From SBAX01 sp043806315 (GTDB taxonomy: Bacteria > Planctomycetota > Phycisphaerae > UBA1845): 41,265 nucleotides of DNA. Shown one piece after another: positions 27,495 through 36,485 of the stretch (the first letter of the stretch is position 1; each line of letters begins with the position of its first letter). The translations under genes and the position numbers were made by a program. The stretch covers positions 1-41,265 of the forward strand of contig JAZDHF010000019.1 in the NCBI GenBank assembly GCA_043806315.1, given 5' to 3'. A model generated the notes under the pieces. It was not told where the DNA came from. It did not search any database and was given only the letters and a program-made list of their open reading frames with translations.

Positions 27495-28088
27495 TCAGGG
27501 CGACACCTCCGCATCACTCTCCTTGGGCGCTATGTTTCGCTGATCAACGTCTGCAAAGATGGCACAAAGGAGCGCACGGCGTTGCGCGGCGCACCGCCGG
27601 ATTTGAGTGAGCGCAAGAGCACCGGATATGAGCATCAAGAGCAGCCCTGTCACTAGGAGAAGACGATTGGCTATGCCTATAACCTTCACCATGAAATCGA
27701 CCATCGACCAGACTTGCGGCTGCGGCTGTGTTTTCACAAGAAGAATAAGAATGACCGCGGCTACGGCAGGGATGGCGTACATGGTCACGCCGATAACCAG
27801 TAGCACTCGCGCCCACTTCGCGGAGCGCGACCCTCTCCACGACGTCCAACCGTACTTGATCACGTATTGCATCACTAACAACCGTCCCCGCGCGAACGGT
27901 CTACCGCATTCCGGGCAGTTGCCGTCCGGAATCCCGCGGAGCAGGTATCCGCAGGCATCGCAGCATGTTGGGAACTTGTCTTCCGGGAACCGAGTCGGAT
28001 CGACAACGGCGTCACTGGGAATTACGCGCGTCCCGAAAATCGGTCTGTTGAGTGCGCGGATGATCGCTTCGCGCCAGCGATCAAACAT
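27495..28088 (-). CDS. Zinc-ribbon protein with two membrane segments
   Basis: 197 residues, function unknown. A zinc ribbon is formed by CDAC (Cys43, Cys46) and CPEC (Cys58, Cys61) in the context GYLLRGIPDGNCPECGRPF, a layout common in planctomycete membrane proteins. Two hydrophobic helices follow, about residues 92-118 and 133-160, with charged tails. The start ATG at 28088 is one base after the stop of the prpD relic. Its Shine-Dalgarno (AAGGGAG) lies inside a copy of the GTCCGCTCCC dispersed repeat, so that repeat supplies both the upstream stop and this ribosome-binding site. Confidence 0.75.
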   Translation of the reverse strand: MFDRWREAIIRALNRPIFGTRVIPSDAVVDPTRFPEDKFPTCCDACGYLLRGIPDGNCPECGRPFARGRLLVMQYVIKYGWTSWRGSRSAKWARVLLVIGVTMYAIPAVAAVILILLVKTQPQPQVWSMVDFMVKVIGIANRLLLVTGLLLMLISGALALTQIRRCAAQRRALLCAIFADVDQRNIAPKESDAEVSP

Positions 28089-28089
28089 A

Positions 28090-28788
28090 CTATCCGCTCC
28101 CTTGCGGTCGCGGTTCTGTTCTGGGGCGAATCGCCTCGAAACCGAACAGCGGCGTTATGTCGGTGAGTGTATCGAGCTTCCAGGCGAGGTCGAGGATGGT
28201 CGCGGCGGTTTTGTCGGTGACGACGCCTTGGGCCATTCGATGGAACTTGGCGACGACCTCTTCGCCCGTCATGGGGTTGCGGGCGTGGCCGCGAGGGAAG
28301 TCCACGCGTTTGTTGAGTTTCGTCCCGTCCGTGCAGGTGATCCTTACGTCGTTGGGAATGCCCTCCGGGTAACCCTCGTTGAGTTTCGGCTCCTCGACGA
28401 TCTTCGTCCGGTCGATCAAGTCGAGCAGCTTGGGATCGGCGAGACGGTGCTCGTCATAGGTCGCCAGCGTCATGTCGCCGTCCACGAGGGCGGCTGCACC
28501 GCAGTAGAACATCGAGCGATCTGCCGTCTCCCGCGAGGTTGGGCGGAGCTTCTCCGGCTCGCTGCCGATGATGCTCACGGCGGCCGAACAGACCGTGGCC
28601 TTCGCCTTCGGGTCACTGACGGGCATTGCCTTTTCACGCATGATTTTGCCGGGGTGTGAGTGGTAGGCGCCGAGCGTCGTTGCCAGCGAGTCAATGACCC
28701 GCCGTTTGACCTCATGCACAGTCTTGCAAGGTAAGTCTTCGTATTTCAGTGCTTTGGCCCAGTGGGCCATTCGTCGGGCAACGGACAC
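28090..28788 (-). pseudogene. prpD: prpD (MmgE/PrpD family) with large internal deletion
   Basis: 232 residues against the family's usual 460-500. Residues 1-65 match the N-terminus (LKYEDLPCKTVHEVKRRVIDSLATTLGAYHS). From about residue 70 the sequence jumps to the C-terminal domain (IIGSEPEKLRPTSRETADRS, ALVDGDMTL, RGHARNPMTGEEV). Some 220-240 residues in between, including most of the large helical domain and its active site, are missing, yet the frame stays open. The last residues EPRPQGSG and the stop come from a dispersed repeat. It starts with GTG 33 bases after the ETF oxidoreductase gene. In full form it would be 2-methylcitrate dehydratase or a relative; as written it should be inactive. 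Confidence 0.82.
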
Positions 28789-28821
28789 ACGTTGCTCATG
28801 GTAAGGCGGGCTCCGCCGGCA

Positions 28822-30993
28822 CTACACAGACTCGAGCAATATTTCGGCAATATCCAGTTGGGATATGCTTTCCCGGTTGTGGGCGGCTAGACCGTCGGTC
28901 AACATGCGCATGCAAAACGGGCATGCGCTGGCGACAACGTCCGGCTGAGTTTCGAGCAGTTGCTCCGTTCGGGCGACGTTGACCCGTTCCTTGCCCGGCT
29001 CCTCCTCCTTGAACATTTGGGCGCCGCCGGCGCCACAGCACATCCCGCGATCGCGCGTGGCCTGCGGTTCGAGCACAGTCAGACCGGGAATACTTTGTAA
29101 CGCCTCGCGCGGGGCGTCGTATAGTTCATTGTACCGTCCCAGGTAGCAAGAGTCGTGGTACACGACCTTTTTGTCGATCCGCCGCGTCGGTTTCAGTCTG
29201 CCCTGGGCAATCAAACCGGCAAGGAAAGTCGTGTGGTGAATGACCTCGTACTTGCCGCCGAAGTCGGGGTATTCGTTGAGCAGTGTGTTGAAGCAGTGCG
29301 GACAGGTGGTGACGATCTTCTTCTTGTCCGCACCGTAGCCGTTGAGCACCTCGATGTTGGCCTTGGCAAACATCTGAAAGAGATATTCATTCCCGGCGCG
29401 CCGCGCGGGATCGCCGGTGCACTGTTCCTCTGCTCCGAGGATCGCGAAGTCAACGCCGGCCTGTTGCATCAGCTTGACCGTCGCCCGGGCTACCTTCTTG
29501 GCCCGGTCGTCAAACGATGGAGCACAACCCACCCAGAACAGCACTTCGGCATCGGGATGTTCGGAAAGCGTCTTTATCTCCAACCCTTCCGCCCATGTCG
29601 CTCGATCACCCGAAGGAAAACTCCAGGGGTTGGCATTGGACTCCAGCCCCCGGAAAGCCGTCTGCAACTGGGTGGGGAACTCACTTCGCTCCTGAACCAG
29701 GAATCGGCGCATATCCACGATCTTGTCGACGTAACTGATGAACACCGGGCACTCCTGCTCACACGCCCGGCAGGTCGTACAGGCCCACAGGACTTCGGGG
29801 GCGATCACGCCATCGACCAGGTCCTTGCGGTGCTCTTGGGAATCAGCAGTGGCGTTACCGGTGACGAGCGCCTTTTCCTGCTTATAGAGGAAATCTCGCA
29901 GGTCGAGCGTGAAATGTTTCGGCGAAAGCTTTTTTGCGGTTTTCGTGGCCGGACAGTGATCGCTGCACCGACCGCATTCCGTACAAGTGTAGAAGTCCAG
30001 AATGGACTTCCAACTGAACTGGTCAATGCGGCGAATGCCCAACGTCTCTTCGCGCTCCAATTTGCCCTCCATGTCAGCGATCGGGGGAACGCGACCGGGC
30101 GAATGAAGCGACTGGAAGTAAACATTCGGTATTCCCGTAATGACATGAAAGTGTTTGGAATACGGAAGGAGATTAAGGAATATGAGAACTAGGCTGGAAT
30201 GCGTCCAAAAACCCACTTGCGTGAGAAATCGAATGGTGCTCGGAGGCAGACCGGCAATGGCCATCGCCGCCAAGGATCCTGCAGGCTCATACCCAACAAA
30301 ACGCGGCCGGCCCGGCTCCAAGCTCTTCAACTCTTCCGGCGTAAGTTCTCTATACGTCGAAGCCGGAACTCGAAGCACGCGGCCTTGGTCGCCCCTCAGT
30401 TGAGTCCACGTAATCACTTCTCGTTGATTGGGTGCGTCGGGAAAGCGCATCGGCGTAACATTGACCAGGGGGTGGGTCGGCGGCGAATGTAGGGCGATCG
30501 ACGAGGCGTCGTACAGAATGTCGGCGAGCATCATGACGACGATGATTCCGAGGATGACCAGACCTTCGGTGCTCAAAGTCATTCGACCAAGGCGCTTGAC
30601 GACACGGTAGTAGACGAACACCATTGCGCCGAGGATGACCAACAGTGCAAAGACGTCCTTGAGGACGGAATAGATGCGCCCGAGGAGCTGGTCAGGCCCG
30701 AAGAGCCAGAAGTTAAAGGATTCATCAAACCCCCGCCCCCAAAGGATCAGTGTGCGCAGGAGAAGCACGACGAAACCGCTGAAAATAAACATGTGGGCCG
30801 CGCCCGCGAGGGGATAACGTCGCATTCGCAACTGAGCGATGGCGTAGGTCCAGGTCCGCCGCAGCCGCTCGGCGGGTCGGTCAAAGCGGTTCTCGCGCGC
30901 CCCGACCAGCATCAGCTTCCATCGCCGCCGCGCGGAATAGGCAAAGAAGCCCCATCCGACGACCAAAAGGACGGTCATAGCGACTGGATTCAT
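28822..30993 (-). CDS. Membrane Fe-S ETF:quinone oxidoreductase (EMO type)
   Basis: 723 residues. The N-terminal ~290 residues carry five or so membrane helices of the NarI/cytochrome b type (TVLLVVGWGFFAYSA, MFIFSGFVVLLLRTLIL, FALLVILGAMVFVYY and others) with candidate haem His. Two 4Fe-4S motifs follow, CTECGRCSDHCP from Cys337 and CTTCRACEQECP from Cys405. Two HdrB/HdrD-like CCG domains close it, with CPHCFNT and CCGAGGAQMF. This architecture is known from ETF:(methyl)menaquinone oxidoreductases. Linkage to etfBA supports electron transfer from ETF to menaquinone. Its ATG overlaps the PEP-CTERM gene stop (ATGA), so it is translationally coupled. Confidence 0.85.
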   Translation of the reverse strand: MNPVAMTVLLVVGWGFFAYSARRRWKLMLVGARENRFDRPAERLRRTWTYAIAQLRMRRYPLAGAAHMFIFSGFVVLLLRTLILWGRGFDESFNFWLFGPDQLLGRIYSVLKDVFALLVILGAMVFVYYRVVKRLGRMTLSTEGLVILGIIVVMMLADILYDASSIALHSPPTHPLVNVTPMRFPDAPNQREVITWTQLRGDQGRVLRVPASTYRELTPEELKSLEPGRPRFVGYEPAGSLAAMAIAGLPPSTIRFLTQVGFWTHSSLVLIFLNLLPYSKHFHVITGIPNVYFQSLHSPGRVPPIADMEGKLEREETLGIRRIDQFSWKSILDFYTCTECGRCSDHCPATKTAKKLSPKHFTLDLRDFLYKQEKALVTGNATADSQEHRKDLVDGVIAPEVLWACTTCRACEQECPVFISYVDKIVDMRRFLVQERSEFPTQLQTAFRGLESNANPWSFPSGDRATWAEGLEIKTLSEHPDAEVLFWVGCAPSFDDRAKKVARATVKLMQQAGVDFAILGAEEQCTGDPARRAGNEYLFQMFAKANIEVLNGYGADKKKIVTTCPHCFNTLLNEYPDFGGKYEVIHHTTFLAGLIAQGRLKPTRRIDKKVVYHDSCYLGRYNELYDAPREALQSIPGLTVLEPQATRDRGMCCGAGGAQMFKEEEPGKERVNVARTEQLLETQPDVVASACPFCMRMLTDGLAAHNRESISQLDIAEILLESV

Positions 30994-31784
30994 ACCTTGC
31001 GGTTTCTCATTATGCCTTGGGCACAGGACTTACAAGTCGAAGGGCACGGAAGGCGTCTGTTGTGCCGACGGGTGAGCAGCCACGCGACTGCACCAACCGC
31101 CGACAGAACGAGAGGTGATGGTTCCGGAATCGGGCGTATTTCGGCAAAGTCAATTGTGCCTTGGATAGGTGGGTCAGACGAAGAATCGAAAGCCTCAAGA
31201 GAAAACTGAGTATATGCGAAGTCGTGGATATTCAGAACAGTTGGGAGCGAGTCGTTGGTAAACAACCAGTCATGCTCCGGCCATCTGTCAAGCAGTCCGA
31301 CCGCAATTGGATTCGCCAATCCCACGAATGATTCGGGAAAATCCGCGCGTACGAAATACTGCTCCTTGAAGGGGTGGAAAGTCTGAACTTTGATATTACT
31401 TTCGGGGCCGGAACCGGGTAGGTCGATTGAATACGGGCCGATCTGCAAGGTTGCTGAAAGAATTTGGTAAACGCCAAAGGTCTGGTCGTTCGGAAGTTGG
31501 TCGGGTTCCTCGGAATCGAAGCGGTAGACAAAACGGAAGGGGTCTCCCAGGTCGATGGGTGTCTTGACTTCGGAATCGATGGTCGTGATTTCTCCCGCTA
31601 GAGTGGCCTCAAGAATCCCGGCCTTTACTCTTTGATTTCCGTATGAGAAGAGTAAGGTTATGACAAGGAACGAAACGCAACCGGGTACATTCGCGCGCTG
31701 GCGAAGAACTCGCTTCGGGTTCACTTTCATGGGGTTGTGATTCCGAGCCCCCCGTCGTGCGCTAATCCGGCCTTCGTTCGACAT
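30990..31784 (-). CDS. PEP-CTERM surface protein within the etf operon
   Basis: 264 residues, or about 246 from the internal ATG after NHNP. A signal-like helix (VPGCVSFLVITLLFSYG) lies near residues 33-50. The body is beta-rich and unrecognised. The C-terminus IPEPSPLVLSAVGAVAWLLTRRHNRR is a PEP-CTERM sorting signal with motif, helix and basic tail, but about 23 more residues follow (LPCPSTCKSCAQGIMRNRKV at the end), which is unusual. It begins four bases after the etfA stop and its own stop overlaps the next start, so it is genuinely inside the operon. Exosortase is not in the window. Confidence 0.75.
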   Translation of the reverse strand: MSNEGRISARRGARNHNPMKVNPKRVLRQRANVPGCVSFLVITLLFSYGNQRVKAGILEATLAGEITTIDSEVKTPIDLGDPFRFVYRFDSEEPDQLPNDQTFGVYQILSATLQIGPYSIDLPGSGPESNIKVQTFHPFKEQYFVRADFPESFVGLANPIAVGLLDRWPEHDWLFTNDSLPTVLNIHDFAYTQFSLEAFDSSSDPPIQGTIDFAEIRPIPEPSPLVLSAVGAVAWLLTRRHNRRLPCPSTCKSCAQGIMRNRKV

Positions 31785-31787
31785 TCT

Positions 31788-32777
31788 CTAATGTTCTTTC
31801 AGTGTCCTGAATTCCGCGGTGAGCAACGGCACTAAGGTGAACAAGTCGGCCACACAGCCATAGCCGGCGACCTTGAAGATCGGCGCGTCTTTCTTGGTGT
31901 TGATGGCGACGATCACTTTGCTGCCGCGCATTCCGGCCAGGTGCTGAATCGCCCCGTCGATGCCGCACGCAATATAAAGCCGCGGCGTCACGACTTTGCC
32001 CGTCAGTCCCACTTGTCGGGTATGCGGCTGATAGCCCGCGTCGCAGGCGGCGCGTGACGCCCCGACCGCCCCGTCGAGTGCCTGAGCCAGGTCGTGGATG
32101 ATCTTGAAGTTCTCCACCGATTTCAGGGCGCGCCCGCCGGAAACGACAATGTCGGCCTCGGTTACATCCTTTATACCCGACCCGGTCGCGACGATCTCGT
32201 TGATGGTCAGGCGTTTGTCGCGGTCGGAGAGGCTGAGGGACACCGACTGAACCTCCGCCTTCGCCCCACTCTGCGGGGCGGCGGCCGTGTAGGCGTTAGT
32301 CCGCACGGTGGCGATTTGCAGTCGATCGCCGGGCAGGCGAAATCGCGCACTGAACTTCCCGGCGTACATCGGTTTCGACGCGACGAGGTCGCCGCCTTCC
32401 ATCACCACCTCCGTGCAGTCGATCGCCAAAGCGGCCCGCGTTCGCGCGGCCGCCCGCGACGCGAGGTCGCGTCCCAGGGACGTGGTCGGGACCAAGACGA
32501 TCTTCGGGGCGGCGGCGGCGATCACGGCGGAGAGCGCGGCGGTGTAGGGCAACGCCCGGTACATGGCGAGCTCGGCGCTGTCGACGGCGTACACCTTCTT
32601 GGCGCCGTAGGCGGCCACAGTATCGACGAGCGAGGCGACGCCCTCGCCGATTAGGCACGCTTCGACGCGCCCGCCCGTGATGGCGGTGAGCCGTCCCGCC
32701 GCATTCAGAAGTTGAAACGACGCGGGAAGAATCTTCCCGCGACGCTGCTCGATGAAAACGAGAACATTCTTGTTCAT
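31788..32777 (-). CDS. etfA: Electron transfer flavoprotein alpha subunit
   Basis: 329 residues, normal length. The N-terminal VLVFIEQRRGKILPASFQLL opens the alpha/beta domain. The C-terminal FAD domain carries VVSGGRALKS, QVGLTGKVVTPRLYIACGI and GAIQHLAGMRGSKVIVAIN, the classic EtfA FAD-binding signature, followed by PIFKVAGYGCVADLF. It pairs with EtfB (18 bases upstream in the operon) to accept electrons from acyl-CoA dehydrogenases. The adjacent membrane oxidoreductase is the likely electron acceptor. I see no acyl-CoA dehydrogenase gene here. Confidence 0.95.
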   Translation of the reverse strand: MNKNVLVFIEQRRGKILPASFQLLNAAGRLTAITGGRVEACLIGEGVASLVDTVAAYGAKKVYAVDSAELAMYRALPYTAALSAVIAAAAPKIVLVPTTSLGRDLASRAAARTRAALAIDCTEVVMEGGDLVASKPMYAGKFSARFRLPGDRLQIATVRTNAYTAAAPQSGAKAEVQSVSLSLSDRDKRLTINEIVATGSGIKDVTEADIVVSGGRALKSVENFKIIHDLAQALDGAVGASRAACDAGYQPHTRQVGLTGKVVTPRLYIACGIDGAIQHLAGMRGSKVIVAINTKKDAPIFKVAGYGCVADLFTLVPLLTAEFRTLKEH

Positions 32778-32795
32778 ACACCTGGACTCGGCTGG

Positions 32796-33587
32796 CTAGA
32801 GGACCTTCGCTTCTTCGCGTAACAGTCGGATCAGCTCCGTCGCCATTTGCGGCGGTTCGCCGTCGATGAACTTGCACTCCGGTCGCGGCGGCGGCGGAGA
32901 GAGCGACTCAAACCGGACGCCCGCGCCGGACGCCTCCAAACCCGGCAATTGCCCGGCCGTCAAAAACGTCACGGGCTTCTTCTTAGCCTTCATCAAGTTG
33001 GGCAGCGAGGGGTAGCGCGGCTCAACCAACCCTTTTTCGATGGTGAGCAGCGCGGGCAGGTCGCACTCCACAACCTCCTCCGCCCCTTCGATGCGTCGCC
33101 GGGCGGTGAAGTGCTTCGCGTCGGGCGATATCTCAAGAGCGGTCACCGCCGCGACATGCGGCAGATCGAGGAACTCCGCCAGCGCGGGCCCGACGGCCCC
33201 GGCGTCCAGGTCGATGGTGTACTTGCCGCAAACAATCAGATCGAACCCGCCGCCCGTCTTCTTGATCGCCTCGGCGATGACGTGGGCCGCGAACACCTCG
33301 TCCTTCGATTCGAACGTAGGATCACAGACGTGCACGCCCGCGTCGGCGCCCATGGCCAGGGCCACGCGAAGCGCCTCCGCCGCTTTCTCCGAACCCAGCG
33401 TGAGGGCCACGACCTCCGTCACGTCGGTCCGCTTCTCCCGAAGCTGAACGGCCAGCTCGATCCCGAACTCATCGAAGGGATCGGGCACGAGTTTGAGGCT
33501 CGTGAAGTCGATCCCGCTCCCATCCGGCAGCACCTTGATCGCCGCGTTGGAGTCGGGCACTTGTTTGACGATGGTCAGGATTCTCAA
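32796..33587 (-). CDS. etfB: Electron transfer flavoprotein beta subunit
   Basis: 263 residues. It starts MRILTIVKQVPDSNAAIKVL and has the ETF beta core, with FDEFGIELAVQLRE, VVALTLGSEKAAEALRVALAMGAD (nucleotide-binding helix region), FDLIVCGKYTIDLDAGAVGPALAEFL and LPALLTIEKGLVEPRYPSLP before KAKKKP. It heads the minus-strand operon etfB-etfA-PEP-CTERM-oxidoreductase. Bifurcating and non-bifurcating ETF cannot be told apart reliably by eye, and the membrane partner argues for the conventional type. No clear promoter could be placed in the 136 bases upstream. Confidence 0.94.
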   Translation of the reverse strand: MRILTIVKQVPDSNAAIKVLPDGSGIDFTSLKLVPDPFDEFGIELAVQLREKRTDVTEVVALTLGSEKAAEALRVALAMGADAGVHVCDPTFESKDEVFAAHVIAEAIKKTGGGFDLIVCGKYTIDLDAGAVGPALAEFLDLPHVAAVTALEISPDAKHFTARRRIEGAEEVVECDLPALLTIEKGLVEPRYPSLPNLMKAKKKPVTFLTAGQLPGLEASGAGVRFESLSPPPPRPECKFIDGEPPQMATELIRLLREEAKVL

Positions 33588-33723
33588 CCTTACGGCCTCC
33601 CTTCGCCCATGACTCCCGCGCCGGGAGTCGATGGGGCGGACATCTTAGCGGGTACCGGCCCGTTGGTCCAAGTGGGTTCGAGTCGGCCTGCGAGGGAACA
33701 AGTTCGCCCCATCACTTGGATAC

Positions 33724-34818
33724 CTACCGTTGTACTTCGACCACGGCATGGACAGGCTCGGGGACCGTGGTCACACGGCGTCGGCGGGTGTCGCCTGTGT
33801 GCGCAAGGTGGTCCCGCACGGCATCGGCGATCCCGGCGTCATACCCTATCGAAGAGGACCAACCGAGTTGCTCCTTCAGCTTGTTGCATTCGAAAAAGCA
33901 CCGCCGTCCCATCAGCCAGACAGCGTACCTGGTGGCCAGCGGCGGGTTCTTGGTTTTGAAGGCATGGCCGAAGCATTCCATCAGGAACGAGGCCGCATGC
34001 GCGACGCGATACGGCACGGACTTTCTGATGCGTGGTTCGCCGATGGCGTCCGCGACGCGATCGAAGTACCCGCGTTGGGTCAGGACTCCGTCATGGCAAC
34101 AGTTATACGCTTCGCCGACGGCCCGATCGCTCTCGGCGGCGAGGATGGCGGCCTCGGCAACATTGCCGGCGTGAACCAGATTCAGGCGGTTTTGGCCGTC
34201 GCCGATGATCTTGAGCTTCCGCCGGCGGATCGAGTCGATCAGCCGGGGGAGCGTCGCCCGGTCTCTCGGTCCGTACAGCCAACTCGGACGAATCACCGTC
34301 ACCGGGATGCGCCCTGTGGCGTGCATCGCCCAGACGAGGCGCTCCGCCTCCACTTTGGCCCGCGTGTAATAGCTCCAACGAGGCACGTTCACCCCGATCG
34401 GCGCGCTCTCGTCGAAGACCTTGCCCTCGCCGTCGACGTGGCCGTAGACGCTGATCGAACTGATGTGCAGGAAGCGGCGGACGCCCGTGGACGCGGCGGC
34501 CGCGTCCAGAAGATGCTGCGTGCCGTCCACCGAGACGCGGACGAAATCCTCCCACGGCCCCCAATCGCCGACCCGTGCCGCCGCGTGGTAGACCACATCC
34601 ACCCCCGCGCACGCCCTTCGCAAGGCTTCGCGATCCGTTAAATCGCCGTCGAGGATATCGGCCCCGATACTCCGAAGAAAGACGGTGTCGCTCGCCTTCC
34701 GACAGAGCGCTCGGATGCGCCGGCCCCGACGGTGAAGTTGCTCAGCGATGTGGCTGCCGAGCAGACCCGTTCCGCCGGTGACCAGCGCCGCCGTTGCACT
34801 GCCCACGGGATCGCCCAT
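33724..34818 (-). CDS. NAD-dependent epimerase/dehydratase (3-beta-HSD-like)
   Basis: 364 residues of the extended SDR superfamily. The nucleotide loop TGGTGLLG is at 14-21 and DGDLTD at 58-62. The catalytic pair YTRAK uses Tyr151 and Lys155, with Ser119-121 (HISSISVYG) before it. The C-terminus has the longer, epimerase-type substrate domain (RGYFDRVADAIGEPRIRKSVPY). The sequence resembles sterol/flavonol-type or nucleotide-sugar epimerases, but the substrate cannot be assigned. It is transcribed divergently from rpe, with 124 bases between the two starts. Confidence 0.85.
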   Translation of the reverse strand: MGDPVGSATAALVTGGTGLLGSHIAEQLHRRGRRIRALCRKASDTVFLRSIGADILDGDLTDREALRRACAGVDVVYHAAARVGDWGPWEDFVRVSVDGTQHLLDAAAASTGVRRFLHISSISVYGHVDGEGKVFDESAPIGVNVPRWSYYTRAKVEAERLVWAMHATGRIPVTVIRPSWLYGPRDRATLPRLIDSIRRRKLKIIGDGQNRLNLVHAGNVAEAAILAAESDRAVGEAYNCCHDGVLTQRGYFDRVADAIGEPRIRKSVPYRVAHAASFLMECFGHAFKTKNPPLATRYAVWLMGRRCFFECNKLKEQLGWSSSIGYDAGIADAVRDHLAHTGDTRRRRVTTVPEPVHAVVEVQR

Positions 34819-34942
34819 AAGTTCCGGTTAGGATAAGTTGCCGAACTGATGCCGGTCAAGCGAGACTCTCACGCGGTCAGCGGTCCGCGTGCGGGAACGG
34901 CGGTGGACGCAGAGGGAGGGTCGCCCTAGACTCGTTTCGGAC

Positions 34943-35668
34943 ATGCGGAACCCAACGTCCACGGCGACACGTTCGTTGTCCGAACCGCGCATACGGATCG
35001 CGCCCTCCGTGCTGTCGGCGGACTTCGGGCGACTGGCGGAGCAGGTCGCGGTCGTTGAGGCCGCGGGAGCGGAGATGCTCCATCTGGACGTCATGGACGG
35101 CCACTTCGTCCCCAACATCAGCTTCGGCGTGCCGGTCATTAAATCGCTTCGCAAGTACACAAAGTGTTTCCTCGACGCCCACCTGATGATCTCCGAGCCG
35201 AAACGGTACGCGGAGGCCTTCGTGAACGCCGGCTGCAACCATATCACCTTCCACATCGAGGTGACCAGCGAACCGAGAGCCGTCATCGAGCACATCCGCG
35301 GGTTCGGTGTATCCGTCGGCGTATCCATCAACCCCGGCACGCCGGTGTCGGCGATCGAGTCGGTCCTCGACGGCGTGGACTTGGTGCTGGTGATGAGCGT
35401 CTGGCCCGGATTCGGCGGACAGAGCTTTATCCCTGACGTGCTCGACAAGGTGAAAGAGCTTCGCCCGCGTCTGGGATCGCATCAGCGTTTGCAGATTGAC
35501 GGAGGAATCGACGAAAAGACCATCGGGTCGGCGGCGGCGGCGGGCGCCGACACCTTCGTGGCCGGAACGGCCATCTTCGGCGCCCCCGACCCGCCGAAGG
35601 CCATGAGCCGTTTACATCACCTTGCCGTCGATGCGGCTCAGCGGAAAGTCAGCCATGCCCGAGGATAA
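34943..35668 (+). CDS. rpe: Ribulose-phosphate 3-epimerase
   Basis: Interconverts ribulose-5-P and xylulose-5-P in the pentose phosphate and Calvin pathways. From ATG 34943 the protein is 241 residues; the open frame to 34889 adds 18 unsupported residues. The TIM barrel begins IRIAPSVLSADFGRL, with the metal/acid-base string LHLDVMDGHFVPNISFG. LDAHLMISEP, VMSVWPGFGGQSFIP, LQIDGGIDEKT and GADTFVAGTAIFG follow and include the catalytic Asp pair and the phosphate-binding loop. The stop lies inside the start of accD (14-base overlap). Confidence 0.94.
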   Translation: MRNPTSTATRSLSEPRIRIAPSVLSADFGRLAEQVAVVEAAGAEMLHLDVMDGHFVPNISFGVPVIKSLRKYTKCFLDAHLMISEPKRYAEAFVNAGCNHITFHIEVTSEPRAVIEHIRGFGVSVGVSINPGTPVSAIESVLDGVDLVLVMSVWPGFGGQSFIPDVLDKVKELRPRLGSHQRLQIDGGIDEKTIGSAAAAGADTFVAGTAIFGAPDPPKAMSRLHHLAVDAAQRKVSHARG

Positions 35669-36485
35669 ACCCGTCGAAAAACCAGCGGAGAAGTCCGGCG
35701 TCCCGGCGGGCCTGTGGACCCGCTGCGAAAGCTGCGAGCACATGGTCTACGAGAAGGAGGTCGCCGAGAACCTCCACGTCTGCCCGGAGTGCGGCCACCA
35801 TCGCCGCATTGACGCCCGCACACGGATTCAACAACTGGTCGACCCCGGCACCCTCGAGGAGTTCGCGCAGGATCTTCGCTCCACCGATCCGCTCGATTTC
35901 AAGGACCGCATTCCGTACAAGGAGCGTCTCGCCCTCGAGCAGGAGAAGACCGGCGAGACCGATGCGATCGTGGTGGGAAAGGCCTTTATCCGCGGGCGAC
36001 CGGTGATCTTGGGCGTGATGAACCCCTCGTTCATCATGGCCTCCATGGGCGCCGTGGTCGGCGAGAAGGTGACGCGGGCCATCGAGCGGGCGATCGAGGA
36101 CAACCTGCCGCTCGTGATGGTGACGGCCTCCGGCGGGGCCAGAATGCAGGAAGGTATGATCTCCCTGGTGCAGATGGCCAAGACCGCCGCCGCCCTGGCC
36201 CGCCTGGACGATGCCAAAGGGCTTTACATTGTCGTCACCACCGACCCCACGACGGCGGGCGTGGCCGCGAGCTTCGCCAGTTTGGGCGACGTTATCCTCG
36301 CCGAACCCAAGGCCATGATCGGCTTCGCCGGCCCGCGGGTCATCGCCAACACGATCAACGCCGAATTGCCTGAAGGCTTCCAAACGGCCGAGTTCATGCT
36401 CAAGCACGGCTTCGTCGACCGAATCGTCCCTCGTGCCGACCTCCGCCGCGAAATCGCACGGATCATTGACTACTGCGGGAAGTGA
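35655..36485 (+). CDS. accD: Acetyl-CoA carboxylase carboxyltransferase subunit beta
   Basis: 276 residues from ATG 35655, chosen because GGAAAG lies about seven bases upstream. The longer frame to 35622 overlaps rpe further. The N-terminal zinc ribbon has Cys24, Cys27, Cys43 and Cys46 (CESC…CPECGHH). The carboxyltransferase core has AIVVGKAFIRGRPVILGVMN, GEKVTRAIERAI, MVTASGGARMQEG and TTDPTTAGVAASFASLGD, then EPKAMIGFAGPRV. It transfers CO2 from carboxybiotin to acetyl-CoA with AccA, which is not in the window. It overlaps the rpe end and is probably co-expressed with it. Confidence 0.95.
   Translation: MPEDKPVEKPAEKSGVPAGLWTRCESCEHMVYEKEVAENLHVCPECGHHRRIDARTRIQQLVDPGTLEEFAQDLRSTDPLDFKDRIPYKERLALEQEKTGETDAIVVGKAFIRGRPVILGVMNPSFIMASMGAVVGEKVTRAIERAIEDNLPLVMVTASGGARMQEGMISLVQMAKTAAALARLDDAKGLYIVVTTDPTTAGVAASFASLGDVILAEPKAMIGFAGPRVIANTINAELPEGFQTAEFMLKHGFVDRIVPRADLRREIARIIDYCGK

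Noticed and set aside
33650..33720. tRNA-like T-arm string GGTTCGAGTC
   Set aside because: No matching acceptor, D or anticodon arms could be found around it.
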